From assembly GCF_010389155.1 (NCBI RefSeq), contig NC_057768.1, positions 8,306,501 through 8,370,500 of the forward strand: 64,000 bases of DNA, given 5' to 3'. Position 1 is the first letter of the stretch, and every line of letters starts with the position of its first letter. Origin of the DNA: Erigeron canadensis. Lineage: Eukaryota > Streptophyta > Magnoliopsida > Asterales > Asteraceae. The position numbers and the translations under genes are program-made. This document shows positions 31,944 through 42,791 of the stretch, in pieces. The notes beneath the pieces are model-generated. The model did no database searches and was not told where the DNA came from. It saw only the letters and a list, made by a program, of their open reading frames with translations.

Positions 31944-34741
31944 AAAACAAAAAACAAAAAAAAAAAAAAAATTGAAAAATAACAAAAAGATTTTCTTTAT
32001 TTTTTAAAGTGGCTTACATATGCTATGTATGTAACCCGGGCTTCATACTTTTATTTATATCTTTGTGGTTTACATATACTCTGTATGTAACCCGTGCTAT
32101 GATGTATTTATTACTTCGTGGCTTATGCACACTCAGTGTATAACCCGTGCTTATTTGTGTTATTTATTTCATAATGGCTTGCATATACTCTGTATTCAAC
32201 CCGGTTTTAAAAAGAAAACTTATTTATGTTTCAAAGTTGGAATTAATTCATGTTGTTATACATATAAATTGATATAAGACAACGCGGAATTGAACGCCTT
32301 TGTGTACTTCCAAGTGGTCTTATATGAATGCATATGTGTAATATATTGGATTTTCATAAAACTCAAAAAACTCTCAATTGTTGATATGAGAAGCAAAGGA
32401 TTGAACGGCTTTGTGTACTCCTGAGTTGTCTCATCTTGAACAATTGATTGAGTTCACTTTTCATAAAACCTGTTTTGATTTCACACAAATCATTTTTGCT
32501 CCACCTTTTCTATGAAAATCTTTTTGATCTATCTTTGCATAGATTAAGGGGGAGTTTGTGATTTCAAATCTCTTTCAAATTTCAAATGTGTTTTTCCAAA
32601 AAAAATTTTCACATTTGATGATTTTTTTAAAATATTTTCTTCAAAGGAAGTTCGGTGTTTAGTTTGCACATGAGCGACTAGGTTTTTTCTCAAAATTCTA
32701 CTCCATGAACTTCATCATCGCCGATAAGTTCTAACCCCGGAGTATTCAATTCTTTCTTTAGATAGTAAGGGTATTTTGAGTGATGATGGTTTCGTGCAAA
32801 TAGGATGGAGGGAGTAAAGTCGAAAAGTGAGAGGTTATGGTGATAATGTTGTGAGAAAAGGGTTAAATGAATTGATACCCTTCTCTAAAATTCTCAAATC
32901 GCCGGGTAAAACACATTTCTATCGGATGTCATTTGTTGATATCTCGGTATTGAAGAAGTCTTCATGGACCCAGTGAAGCGATGCACATCTTTACCTAACC
33001 ACTTAAGTGTTTCTTAACAAATGCTTGTTTTATTTCTCACGGAGATTTTCTCATTTATATTGACTCTTCATTTGGAAGACGTTGATATTGAAAAAGGGTG
33101 ACACTTTGCTCCAGTCCCCGACTTCATTTGATCACTTTGTGTCTAGAGCTCTCGTGATTGATCATTAATTTGATCGTTATTCATTCTTTAGGACACATTT
33201 GCGTCATATCTTTGTGATATACATGCTTATCTTTGTGATATAGCCGGAACATTTGTAGTGATATCTTAATTGATATTTCACGATGATCAAATGGAAATCC
33301 TACCATTGCTAACATCATTTCCAGTTTTGAACGTAGGTCTCATAATTGCATTTGTGTAATTATTGAGTTAACAAGAAGTCTATTGTGACCTTGGATTTAT
33401 TTCCTAAAAGTCTTTAAGGATAGTAGAACATGGTTATCGAACGCTTAGGCGACACTGACCATGGTTTACATTCTTTGAAGCAATCTTGAGGTTGGAAAGA
33501 AACTATGTTAGAGGTTTGTTTTGTGCATTTCTCAATGATACATAGGAAATCCGATAAATGGTATACATTTTTCTTCGGTCATTTCATTAATCCTTTCGAT
33601 TTTTGAATGCAAACGGATTATTCTATCCGGTTTTTTTTCTCATCACCCTAACACAGAAAACACCAACACCATAATAAAATGCTTATACCAACAACTTCAA
33701 CCTTACATTTTAGTCACCCATAGGGTTATTTGGGTTGGATTAATGGTTTGGGTTGATGAGTTGTTAGGTAATATATCTTTGTGTAAACACCATTGCGCTA
33801 TGGATCTTTTGATTTCTTTTGACATTCTATTCAATCAATGTTTGCATAATGACATTGGTTCCCAACATTGTCATTATGAGGGGGAGAAAATAGTATGATT
33901 GATTTTTGATTGGGGAAGAAATTAGTTCATACTGCAAGTTTCAAGATGGTCAATTGAGCTCAAATTCTCACTAGGTCTTAGCGGTGATGAGATCTTGACT
34001 TAAAAATTTGAAATTAAAGATGAAGATAAGAGAAGAAATTAGAATGATTTTAAGGATAAGAAGATCAAGATCAATAATGAAAGGATGCTCACTCAAGATG
34101 TTACAAAAAGTTCAAAAATGCTCCAATCAAAGACTGTGATTACTCATGAATTGAGGAGGAGCATGATTACTTTCATAAAAGAATTTCCAAAACCTTATTG
34201 AAATGTTTACTCTCAAAAGTGTTCAAGACGATGTGACAAAGATCAAAGCTTCAAAGGACAAAAGGCTGAAGATTCAAGACAAAATAAGAAAAGCTTCAAA
34301 AAGAGTCTTCATCAAATTAAAGATCTTCAAGTCATACAACAACACTTTACCAAAAGCTACATTGCACACATCAAGGGGGAGAGTACATATTTCTGAAAAT
34401 TCATTCCAAGACTTCAAGATTCGAAGATTGATGAATTCAAGACAAGTTCATACCTTCCGCATTTCAAAAGACAACTCTGATCTTTGATTCAACAATCCTC
34501 GAAGATTTAATACACACACACTCATCATTCTCTGTTCAAAAAGAACATTGAGAATCAACAAATGATTCAACTTCAAGAAGTCCAAGACCAAGACTGAATC
34601 AAGTTCTCCAAAGACAATGAGAAAGCTTTGAAGACTTGTTTCAACACACCAATTGTCTTCACCACCGGGCTCATCAAATTCATTCCTACAAGACAAAACA
34701 ACATGTACTTCAGACCTTACAATATATCACTAAGGGGAGAA
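31944..34741 (+). other. Non-coding 3' region of the copia element
   Basis: Holds an A-rich stretch, four units of a GTGGCTTACATATACTCTGT repeat (32010-32212), a duplicated segment with GGATTGAACGGCTTTGTGTA (32281-32330 and 32393-32440), and several AAGGGGGAG purine blocks (near 32546, 33881 and 34373). It has no integrase, RT or RNase H motif on either strand. Confidence 0.8.
32010..32212 (+). repeat. Tandem repeat of about 55 bp units in copia 3' region
   Basis: Four imperfect units, each with GGCTTACATATACTCTGTAT followed by GTAACCCGTGCT or a variant. Confidence 0.8.
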
Positions 34742-35063
34742 TGTTAGAAATCCAAAAATAGTGATACATTGTAATTTAAGTTATGGACTTACTTGTTGTT
34801 AAGTCATGTGTTGATGATTTCTAAGGTTGAGGGGCTAATTGTGATAATTAGCATAGTTGGTTAGTTTATACTATAAATAGCCCTCATTTCCTTAGAAATC
34901 ATAACCTTGGCATAACCTTGACACATTTTTCATACCATTACACCTGAATAACACACACTTGATCCCGATTCTCTCTCAACACACACACAAACACCAAGAA
35001 CACACACACACACTAAACCGCCATTGTTGATGTGAATTCGAGTGATAAAATCGTGTTGTTACA
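34742..35063 (+). repeat. 3' LTR of the non-autonomous copia element
   Basis: 322 bp, nearly identical to the 5' LTR. Differences are confined to a stretch from GATGATTTC to GCCCTCATTTCC. Followed by the duplicated target AGTAC. Confidence 0.93.
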
Positions 35064-35641
35064 AGTACAAAGTCCAAAAATAGTATACCCAAGCACGATA
35101 TGTATGACTTACGCTTGACGTGGTGTGACATTCCCGTTACAATGAGCATAGTAATATCTAACGCCCTTAAACTCCACACCTCTAAGGCAGTTTGTGCAAT
35201 GTATGTACTTCCAATCCTTTGACACATCGAAGTTAATCACTGTACCCCGAATGATGAATTTTGTTTCCTAAAGCAGTAATTGAAAAATGTAGTTAAAATG
35301 AGTTTAATCTACCTAATAGCCTATATCATGATGTCCCTTCATAACCGACCGGTATCCAAAGACAGGCTCTTTTAAATTGTGTTATAAAAAATATAGACAA
35401 GCAGCTTAAAGTGTGAATTGATCATTATTTCAAGCTTAACGAAATCTTATTAGACACTCAGAATGTAGTCTATTACAACTGTTTTATTAACTATATCATG
35501 GTTTTGAGATTTCAAGAACATGAAGTCACCTAAATATATAAAATGCAACAATATTCTTATGTTTCTTACCACATCAACTCCATCAACCATACACTTATAA
35601 AGATCTGGAATGCTTGTAATTGTCAACTCTTCACATTGAGG

Positions 35642-37614
35642 TGTAACACCCCAAAGATTTTAAGGTAAAAGAATCTAACCCCTTTTCATAGTTTTGACAT
35701 TAAATTAATTTCCTAGTATTTTATTTTTTGATATGGTGTTAATTTAGTTGGAATTTTAGCAAATAACGGGTAAAAATACCCACAAAAGTGGGATGGGTCG
35801 TGGCATCCTCATAAAGTGCCAGCCATCCATTTGATTATGAGTCATCTCCCACTTCTATTTTCTTCTTCCCTTCATGCATCCCCTCTATTATTCTTTCAAA
35901 ATCAAGGAGTAATTCATCCAAGAGCAAAAACATTAAGCATCTTCATCTATATTAGAAATTTAAAAGCTAGGGTTTAGGTGATTTTGGGTGGTGGCCGAAA
36001 ATCAAGAGGAAAAAGGAAGAAAAAGGAATTGTAGCTTATAGTCTGGAATTAACTCATTGAATCTTGAGGTATTGAATTCCCTTAAATTAATTTTTATCTT
36101 TTCTTTAAAATTAGGTTCATGGATGAACCAAATTGGGGGTTTTGCTAGAATATGAATTATGGGTAATTTTTCCCCAATTCCTTAGTTAACCTAGTTGTCA
36201 TTGAGTTATATGATGTGTTTGATTTCGAAATTGATAAGTTCTTATGATAAATTGAATTTATGAGAAAAGAAGGAGTTTTGCTAGCTATTGAAATGATGAT
36301 GAAAATGGTAGAATGAGCTACCTAGTGTTATTGTAAGAATGGGAATAACTCAATGACAAATGGGTTAGGTTTTGGGTTTAGAAAGGCTAGTGATTGAGTA
36401 TGACTAGGTTGAGCTAGTCAAGTGTGAATATAAGCTTATGCTTTTTACGATATGTTTATAGGTTGAAGCTTGCTTGTGCTTGTCTATTTAGTGTTATTGT
36501 CTTTGTTGCGGAGGAGGTGAGTATATTTGCATACCTTTATGTTTATGTTGGATCAATTGACCACATCATGTTGAAGCCTTTTGACCATTTCATGTTGAAG
36601 TTTATTTGTCCATGTGTGGTAATTGATGCGGCATTAGCCCATGTGGGGGCATAGTATTTGTTGAGGCCTAAGAACCTTTGGGGCCTAAGAACCCCGATAG
36701 TTGATCTATTGAGGCCTAAGAATCTCCGGTGGCCTAAGAACCCCGATAGATGATCATGATTACGTTGTTTAGCTTATATGGATCTATATATGTGATATTA
36801 GTGTGCAAGGTGAATATGTAAATGTGACATGACGATGCCATAGGTTACATGTGAAAGTCCTTGTACCTTGCCCTCCTTCGTATTTGTAAATGTATGCAAG
36901 TATATTCACTAAGCCTTTGCTTATGTTTTAGTTGTTTACTCTTTTATAGGTAGTTCCGGAAGAAGGAACTAGTGTGGTTGATTTGAAAGATTTGATAGAG
37001 CTTGAAGTGGTATTTTTGCAAGATTTGAAAAGTATTAGGTCATTCATGGATGAATGGCTAGTTTTGGCTTTTAGAGGCTTAGAAGCCCCTCTCCTTTTGG
37101 CTCTTGATACATTTCGATTTGATGGTCTTGTTTTGGTCAAATTGTGTAAATGGGCAAGTGTAAGTTTCAGCAAATTGTGAAGTTTTATTTGGACAAAAAT
37201 AGCGTCAAATGGGTAAATGACCCATTCTTTGTGTTCAAGGGTTTTGAAACTAGACTAAATTGTAATTATGTATACAATGTGTTTGTAATGTTGTTGGTAA
37301 TCTTTGGAAGGTGTTTGGTAAAGTTCGTTTTGAAATTTGAAGGTCACAAGTTCGATTTAGTGTCAAAAATGTTTTAGGGTTACTGATGTGCTGCCCACTG
37401 CGGCGCAGTGGGGGCGATTTTACCCACTGCGGCGCAGTGGTTTTCCTCGACCAGAATTGATGTTCTTCCCACTGCGGCGCAGTGGGGCTTTGTCCCTTTC
37501 TTTGCCGAGGCTTCCCACTGCGGCGCAGTGGGGAGTGCTCGACCCACTGCGGCGCAGTGGGGTGTAAAAAAAATAAAAATTAAGTATTTCGGTTTATCGA
37601 GTCTAGTCCTTTCA
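35642..37614. mobile_element. Probable solo LTR, 1973 bp, inserted in an RPA-like exon
   Basis: Starts TGTAACACCCC and ends TCCTTTCA, giving TG...CA ends, with a perfect 5 bp duplication TGAGG at 35637-35641 and 37615-37619. There is no coding content, PBS or purine tract, as expected for a solo LTR left by recombination. Removing it and one TGAGG rejoins a continuous RPA-like exon. It contains a two-unit repeat around GGCCTAAGAACCCCGATAG (36661-36750) and five near-palindromes at 37394-37561. Confidence 0.85.
37394..37561. repeat. Five copies of a 19 bp near-palindrome
   Basis: CCCACTGCGGCGCAGTGGG occurs at 37394-37412, 37423-37440 (last G missing), 37468-37486, 37514-37532 and 37543-37561. 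Arms CCCACTGC and GCAGTGGG pair around a 3-base centre. The spacers differ in sequence and length, so this is not a simple tandem repeat. Confidence 0.95.
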
Positions 37615-38839
37615 TGAGGATCCGTCGATGTAAAAACAACTGGATGAATTGGCCTATAAAAGAAGAACCTAAAATTAATTAATAAGGCATTATTTTTTTA
37701 CTTATAGTGTTATGGATCCAAAGTATGTTCTAATAATACCTTTGATTATATGTAGCAACCTGGATGATCCTCGGGTTCAAATGGAATTGCGATGCAACAG
37801 TCATAGACAGTTGTGGTAAACCTTGTGACATAAAAAAAGGGATTATTGATTATTAAGAAAAGGTATAATTATCAAATATGTAATCATATATAATTCTACA
37901 CTAACATCCAAATTTGCGAACCCTGCAACCAGTCAACACTACAACGATTTTTGTATCCTTTTTGCTTTGTATAAGATCATCTGGATACTTCAAGGCACAT
38001 TCCCCCCATAAAGAAATATGCAATTTCACGTCTCTATGTTTTATTAAATATTGCATTAAACATTTTTACCAATAGGTCATGAACCGATAAACATGATATA
38101 GTAAAATGAAACTGGCTTACCCGTATCAACAATTACGATCTTACGAAGTTTTCCATTATGGCACACAGACACGTCCTTATTGTCGAGAGGACCCCATACA
38201 CAAAGAACTCCAATGACATCTGTTATATATATATATATTATGTTCAGACTATAATACGATCTCAAAAATAGAAGTAAAGGAATGCATAGATACCTGCGAG
38301 ATAAGTATCATCATCAATACGGTCAGCAGGTTTATCGAACTGGACAAACTCAAATACACATCGTGGAAATAACTGTTGTCCAAAAGTTGAAGTCTGTACA
38401 AAAGTCGATGTAATGAATTCTATATAGAATTCTCGCTCTAACGGCCTATACAACGTAGAATATGCCAGGACCTTAAACTTGTGTATCTTGTATATGCAGC
38501 CCTCCTTCACTAAACTTTGTTGCTTCTTTTACTGTACCATCGTCCGAATCATTTATATCAATAATCTCATTAAACTTTGCTGCTTCTTTATTTGCCTCGC
38601 GTTTTAATTTGTTTTTTTCTCAACGAACCATGCTAAACATATGTAAATAAAACAAATGAGTTTCCAAGAAGACAAGTTGTTGATATTTTAATGAAATATA
38701 TAAAGTTTAGATGACCTCTTTAGAGTGACAATCTTATCAAAATCGACGTCCGCATCCAAAATCATTTGCAAGTTTCTTCTTCTTCTCATTTAAAGGAGTG
38801 ATGGCTTCAACATCCTAAAAAAAATATACAAACGTAAAG

Positions 38840-39374
38840 TGAAAGATTTAGACATACAAACATGTCTTCGTATGGTAAAAAAAAATTAAAATGGATATAG
38901 CCATTTTGCATACGAAGAAAACATGTAGAAAAAAAATTATGAATATAAAACACATTACTTGATTCATCTTGTTGTTTGGAATTGTGATATCTACAATAAA
39001 ATGAAAATGTTTGTGGTATATATATATATATAGTAGGGTAGAAAACACTAATTTAGGCAATATGAGATGTAGATTATATATATATATATAAAACTAATTA
39101 AACAAATTATGAGATGTAGATTATATATATATAAATATATATATATATAACTAATTAAACAAATTATAAAATAAAAAAAATTGAATTTGAAAAAACAAAA
39201 AGTTGGAATACGTATATGTAGTCCTAGCTTTGATCGTACGTTGACTTCTATTTGAATTGATAAATATGTTAATGTGTTAAATGATAGGTTTTTATTACCA
39301 AATCTATGAAATAGTCATTAATCTTATCAATTTGAATTTGAAAAAACAAAAAGTTCTACTACATAGAGGACTAT
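38840..39374. other. AT-rich spacer with short duplications
   Basis: TA microsatellites near 39020, 39080 and 39125. A tandem duplication of GAGATGTAGATTATATATAT plus AACTAATTAAACAAATTA (39064-39165) is present. TTTGAATTTGAAAAAACAAA occurs at about 39182 and 39328. GCTTTGATCGTACGTTGACT occurs at about 39228 and again at 40122, beyond the MITE. No gene. Confidence 0.6.
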
Positions 39375-40109
39375 GGGTATGTTTCATACGGAGCTTTTAG
39401 GAGCTTCAAGTTTTTAAGAAAAAGCTCCTATCTAGTAAAAAGTCTTGTTTGGTTAAAAAGAGCTTCAAGCTTTTAGATTGAAAAAAAAAGCTTGAAGCTT
39501 AACGTTGGTTTTACAAGCGTTTTGGAAAAGCCAGTAGCTTTTTGTATGTGAATTACATAAGTAACCTTCTATCTTTTTCACATACTTCGGTTTCTTTGCC
39601 ATTATGCATTTCTATCCAATAACAAAGGTTTCTATGGAAATGTTTTGGACACTACAACATTTGAAAGTAATTTTATACACCAACTTTTTACGTGCATGTT
39701 TATTTTTTATTGTATTTTATATAGGTATAGAACCGAGCACTTTTTGTATATAATTTATATTTATATAAAAACAAAGTAACTTCTTCAAATGGGTTATCCT
39801 TTACATTATGATACTTTAATCATTAAAAATATAAGGCCAAATGAATTGATATGTTTTACAAAAAATATTAAAATATAAAAGTGTGAAAAATAAATATCAA
39901 CATAAAATAAATAACTACATATATCATTATGTTTAATATTAAGTAACTTTTTTTAATTATGTCTATTTTTGTCATTTTATATATTTTATTAAAAGCTTCA
40001 GTTACATTGTCAAACACTTAAATATATTTAAAAAGCTTTCAGCTACAGTTACTGGTTACAGCTAACGGTTTCCAGCTACAGCTACCAGCTATTTTTGCCA
40101 AACATACCC
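39375..40109. mobile_element. 735 bp non-autonomous DNA element
   Basis: Ends GGGTATGTTT and AAACATACCC are inverted. The subterminal regions are rich in AGCTTTT and AGCTAC motifs on both sides. TAT flanks both ends, possibly a 3 bp duplication as in PIF/Harbinger elements. The GGGTATGTTTGGC-type end also resembles hAT MITEs, so the class is open. No coding capacity. Confidence 0.6.
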
Positions 40110-40280
40110 TATATGTTGTAAAGCTTTGATCGTACGTTGACTTTCATTTATAAAGTTTGACTTTGAGTTTAGATGGTCCAGATTATTTTGAGGGTGAATT
40201 TGAGTGGCCAATATCAGTTTTTTAAAATTTATTTTTTATCTCAGCTCTACCGGTAATATAATGTGATATATATATATATA

Positions 40281-40990
40281 GGGATGGGTTATTTATAGTA
40301 CATGTACTTTTTATAGTACATGTGTAACTTAACTTACACACTTTTTCTTCCTTCTTTCTTCCATCTCCGACCACAACCATGATCATCTCCGACCACCACC
40401 ATGATACTCCGACGACGGCGACCATCTCCGGCGAGAGTTACACATGTGTAACTACAACTTACACATGTGTAAGTTAACCTTCCGGCGAGAATCAGGTTCA
40501 TTTTCGGGTGGATACGGTACGGGCCAGAGGCCCTCATCCGTTCTAAGCTGACCGTCAAGGGACGCATATGGGAATTGTATGGATTTGATGGGCGGCGATC
40601 CAAGAGATGGTGGCGGTGTGCTACGGTACGGGCTCGCCCTTGCTGCCGGCGCCGGAGCCATTGCTGGGTGGTCGGAGATGATGGTGGCTGGTGGTGGTTG
40701 TCTCGCGAAGGAAAAAACCTAGAAAATTTAAACGCTAAAATGCTAAAAAAAAAGTTGTACTTACACATGTGTAAGTTACACATGTGTAAGTCTCGCCGGA
40801 GATGGTCGCCGTCGCCGGAGGATCATGGTGGTGGTCGGAGATGATCATGGTGGTGGTCGGAGATGATCATGGTGGTGGTGGTGGTGGTGGTAGTGGTCGG
40901 AGATGGAAGGGAGAAGGAACAAGAAGGAGAAAATACCTTGTACTTTTTGTACTTTTTCAAACCCTTGTACTAAAAATAACTTTCCTCTCT
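40281..40990. mobile_element. Long-TIR element in a TA tract, copy A
   Basis: Left arm (about 40281-40475) and right arm (about 40757-40990) are inverted: GGTTATTTATAGTAC against GTACTAAAAATAAC at the tips, and CATCTCCGACCACCACCATG against CATGGTGGTGGTCGGAGATG inside. Perfect 14 bp palindromes TTACACATGTGTAA lie at 40438-40451, 40459-40472, 40761-40774 and 40776-40789. The GC-rich core gives open frames on both strands that look like repeat translation rather than a protein. Confidence 0.75.
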
Positions 40991-41007
40991 ATATATATAT
41001 ATGTATA

Positions 41008-41037
41008 CTAGGTATTTTACCCGTACGATGTGCGGTT
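41008..41037 (-). other. Helitron-type 3' end (minus orientation)
   Basis: On the minus strand ACCGCACATCGTACGGGT can pair imperfectly and is followed by AAAATAC, CTAG and T. Weaker than the ends at 15317 and 24969 because the stem is short. Confidence 0.4.
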
Positions 41038-41246
41038 ATTTAAATTGATGATGAATATTGTTTGTAGATACTTGTAAAACATGTTATAAGGAAATGGTAT
41101 CAAAGTTAATTAATATGTAAATTAGTAGTAAACACATTCATGTTTAATGTCATGTACAAAGGAACTACGGAAATATGTCATACAATGTAAAAATAAAGGT
41201 AATTTGATGGGAATTCTCTTATTCAATGTACAACATTGTTATGCTA

Positions 41247-41248
<2 letters not shown>

Positions 41249-41285
<37 letters not shown>
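41249..41285 (+). repeat. 37-base T run
   Basis: Uninterrupted T homopolymer of about 37 bases. Could mark the tail of a minus-strand retroposon or be simple slippage. Confidence 0.9.
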
Positions 41286-41476
41286 CTTTTATCAATAGTT
41301 AGTTTCCATTCTCAAACTTTTTGGCAAGAGTGAATCTGGGTCTTTCAAAACACAAATCTTCAATTACGTCGTGATGTGAGTTGGTTAATAATATTAAAAT
41401 GAGAACCAAATTAAAATAAAAACACTTAAAAATTACATTTTGATGCATTAAAAGTCTATAAAACTGACATAGTGCA

Positions 41477-41666
41477 TAACTAATTATCATTATTTAAGTG
41501 TTTAACAACACATTAATCCGTCAAAATAAAAAAAATCACGTTTTTTGTTTGATGCATCATTTTGATGAATATGCATGCAAGATAGATGCACACAAAAAAA
41601 ACCGTGATTTTTTTTATTTTGACGGATCAATGTATTGTTAAACACTTAAATAATGATAATTAGTTA
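41477..41666. mobile_element. Fold-back element of 190 bp
   Basis: Arms of about 70 bp: TAACTAATTATCATTATTTA and AAGTGTTTAACAA on the left reappear inverted at the right end (TTGTTAAACACTTAAATAAT). AATAAAAAAAATCACG in the left arm pairs with CGTGATTTTTTTTATT. The loop contains GATGCATCATTTTGATGAAT. Very few mismatches. Confidence 0.85.
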
Positions 41667-42022
41667 ATATAACACTTGGCTTTGAAAAATCTTTAAACCA
41701 TCCATTGTTTTTTTGTTTGAATGAAATTATTAATTTTTATTTAATACATAAATTAAATAATATTTAAATATAAATATAAATTGTGTGAAAAAATATGAAA
41801 AATTAAGTCACAATAATATTTTCATGTAAAAACTTATAAATTGCAATTGATTTCCATAATAGATCATTTTAAAAAATATAAATTGTGGGAAAAATATGGA
41901 GATGCCACATAGGATAAATCCTACGTGGCATATTTTTAAAATAGGTTTGATTGTTTAGAGGCTTTAGAATCGTTCGGTTTTCTACTGTTTTAATAATTAT
42001 ATAAATATAATAGATATATATA

Positions 42023-42666
42023 AGGGGTGGGTTATTTATAGTACATGTTACACATGTGTAACTTAACTTACACACTTCTTCCTTCTTCCTTCCATTTCCG
42101 ACCACCACCACGATCATCTCCGACCACCACCATGATCCTCCGGCGACGGCGACCATCTCCGGCGAGAGTTACACATGTGTAACTACAACTTACACATGTG
42201 TTAGTTAACTTTCCGGCGAGAATCAGGTTCGTTTTCGGGTGGATACGAAACGGGCCGGAAGCCCTCATCCGTTCTAAACTTAACCGTCAAGGGACGCAAA
42301 TGGGAATCGTATGGATTTGATGGGCGGCGATCCAAGAGATGGTGGCGGTGTGCTACGGTACGGGCTCCGCCCTTGCTGCCGGCGCCGTCGCTGGGTAGTC
42401 AGAGATGATGGTGGCTGGTGGTGGTTGTCTCGCGAAGGAAAAAACTTAGAAATTTTAAACCCTAAAATGCTAAAAAAAAAGTTGTACTTACACATGTATA
42501 ATTACTTACACATGTGTAACTCTCGCCGGAGATGGTCGCCGTCGCCGGAGGATCATGGTGGTGGTCGGAGATGATCATGGTGGTGTTCGGATATGGAAGG
42601 AAGAAGGAAGAAGAAGAGGAAATACCTTACTTTTTCAAACCCTTGTACTAAAAATAACTTTCCTCT
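42023..42666. mobile_element. Long-TIR element in a TA tract, copy B
   Basis: Colinear with copy A over most of its length (shared core GATTTGATGGGCGGCGATCC and CCAAGAGATGGTGGCGGTG), but about 65 bp shorter. It has TTACACATGTGTAA at 42058-42071 and 42169-42182, and near-matches elsewhere. It is flanked on both sides by TA runs, as is copy A. Confidence 0.75.
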
Positions 42667-42791
42667 ATATATATAATATAATATAATGTGTATACTCGTG
42701 TAGTGACTTTGAAGTCCTTTCTAAGGTGATTACTAAGCAATCCTAATTACTCTTTCGTTTAGACACGTGTCCCAAGCTATGCATCCGTTTA

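Larger units (their letters stand above)
26234..35063 (+). mobile_element. Non-autonomous Ty1/copia element (gag and protease only)
   Basis: Two near-identical LTRs (26234-26554 and 34742-35063) lie inside a perfect 5 bp duplication AGTAC (26229-26233 and 35064-35068). PBS TGGTATCAGGGC is at 26557-26568 and a purine tract AAGGGGAGAA precedes the 3' LTR. Coding capacity stops after the protease and pre-integrase domain at 31943. Integrase, RT and RNase H are absent, replaced by about 2.8 kb of repetitive non-coding DNA. The LTRs differ by about three substitutions and one indel, so insertion is recent. It lies in an intron of the RPA-like gene. Confidence 0.93.
25188..38516 (-). pseudogene. 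RPA70-like single-strand DNA-binding protein gene, disrupted
   Basis: Minus-strand exons, in order: 38516-38294 (GCIYKIHKFKVLAYST... DDDTYLA), 38219-38121 (DVIGVLCVWGPLDNK), 38031 to about 37925 (LWGECALKYPDDLIQS), 37821-37760 (GLPQLSMTVASQFHLNP), 37653-37620 plus 35641-35570 (split by an insertion), 35267-35113 (GTVINFDVSKDWKYIHC), 26210-26087 (YRLVVQVNNNKES), and 25979 to about 25862 (GNGDPNWIIEFFITS). A low-complexity tail ends with TAA at 25190-25188. These are OB-fold DNA-binding domains A and B and the C-terminal domain of the RPA large subunit. The solo LTR interrupts an exon, and one zinc-ribbon Cys is Tyr (YYYAHC). Upstream, 38520-38835 has further charged coding-like sequence with stops. 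The copia insertion lies in an intron. RPA-like genes of this sort are often Helitron cargo. Confidence 0.75.

Noticed and set aside
33600..34740. Possible small genes in the 3' part of the copia element (for example 34203-34487)
   Set aside because: The open frames are short, Lys/Ser-rich and without motifs; the region has purine-tract-like blocks typical of element 3' ends.
37394..37561. Possible CRISPR-like array because of regularly repeated palindromes
   Set aside because: The genome is plant nuclear, the spacers vary in length from 6 to 27 bases, and the block lies inside an LTR.
40222..42574. Several overlapping open frames rich in Val/Gly/Trp or Pro/Ser in both long-TIR elements
   Set aside because: They occur on both strands of the same GC-rich inverted repeat and have no domain; likely repeat translation.
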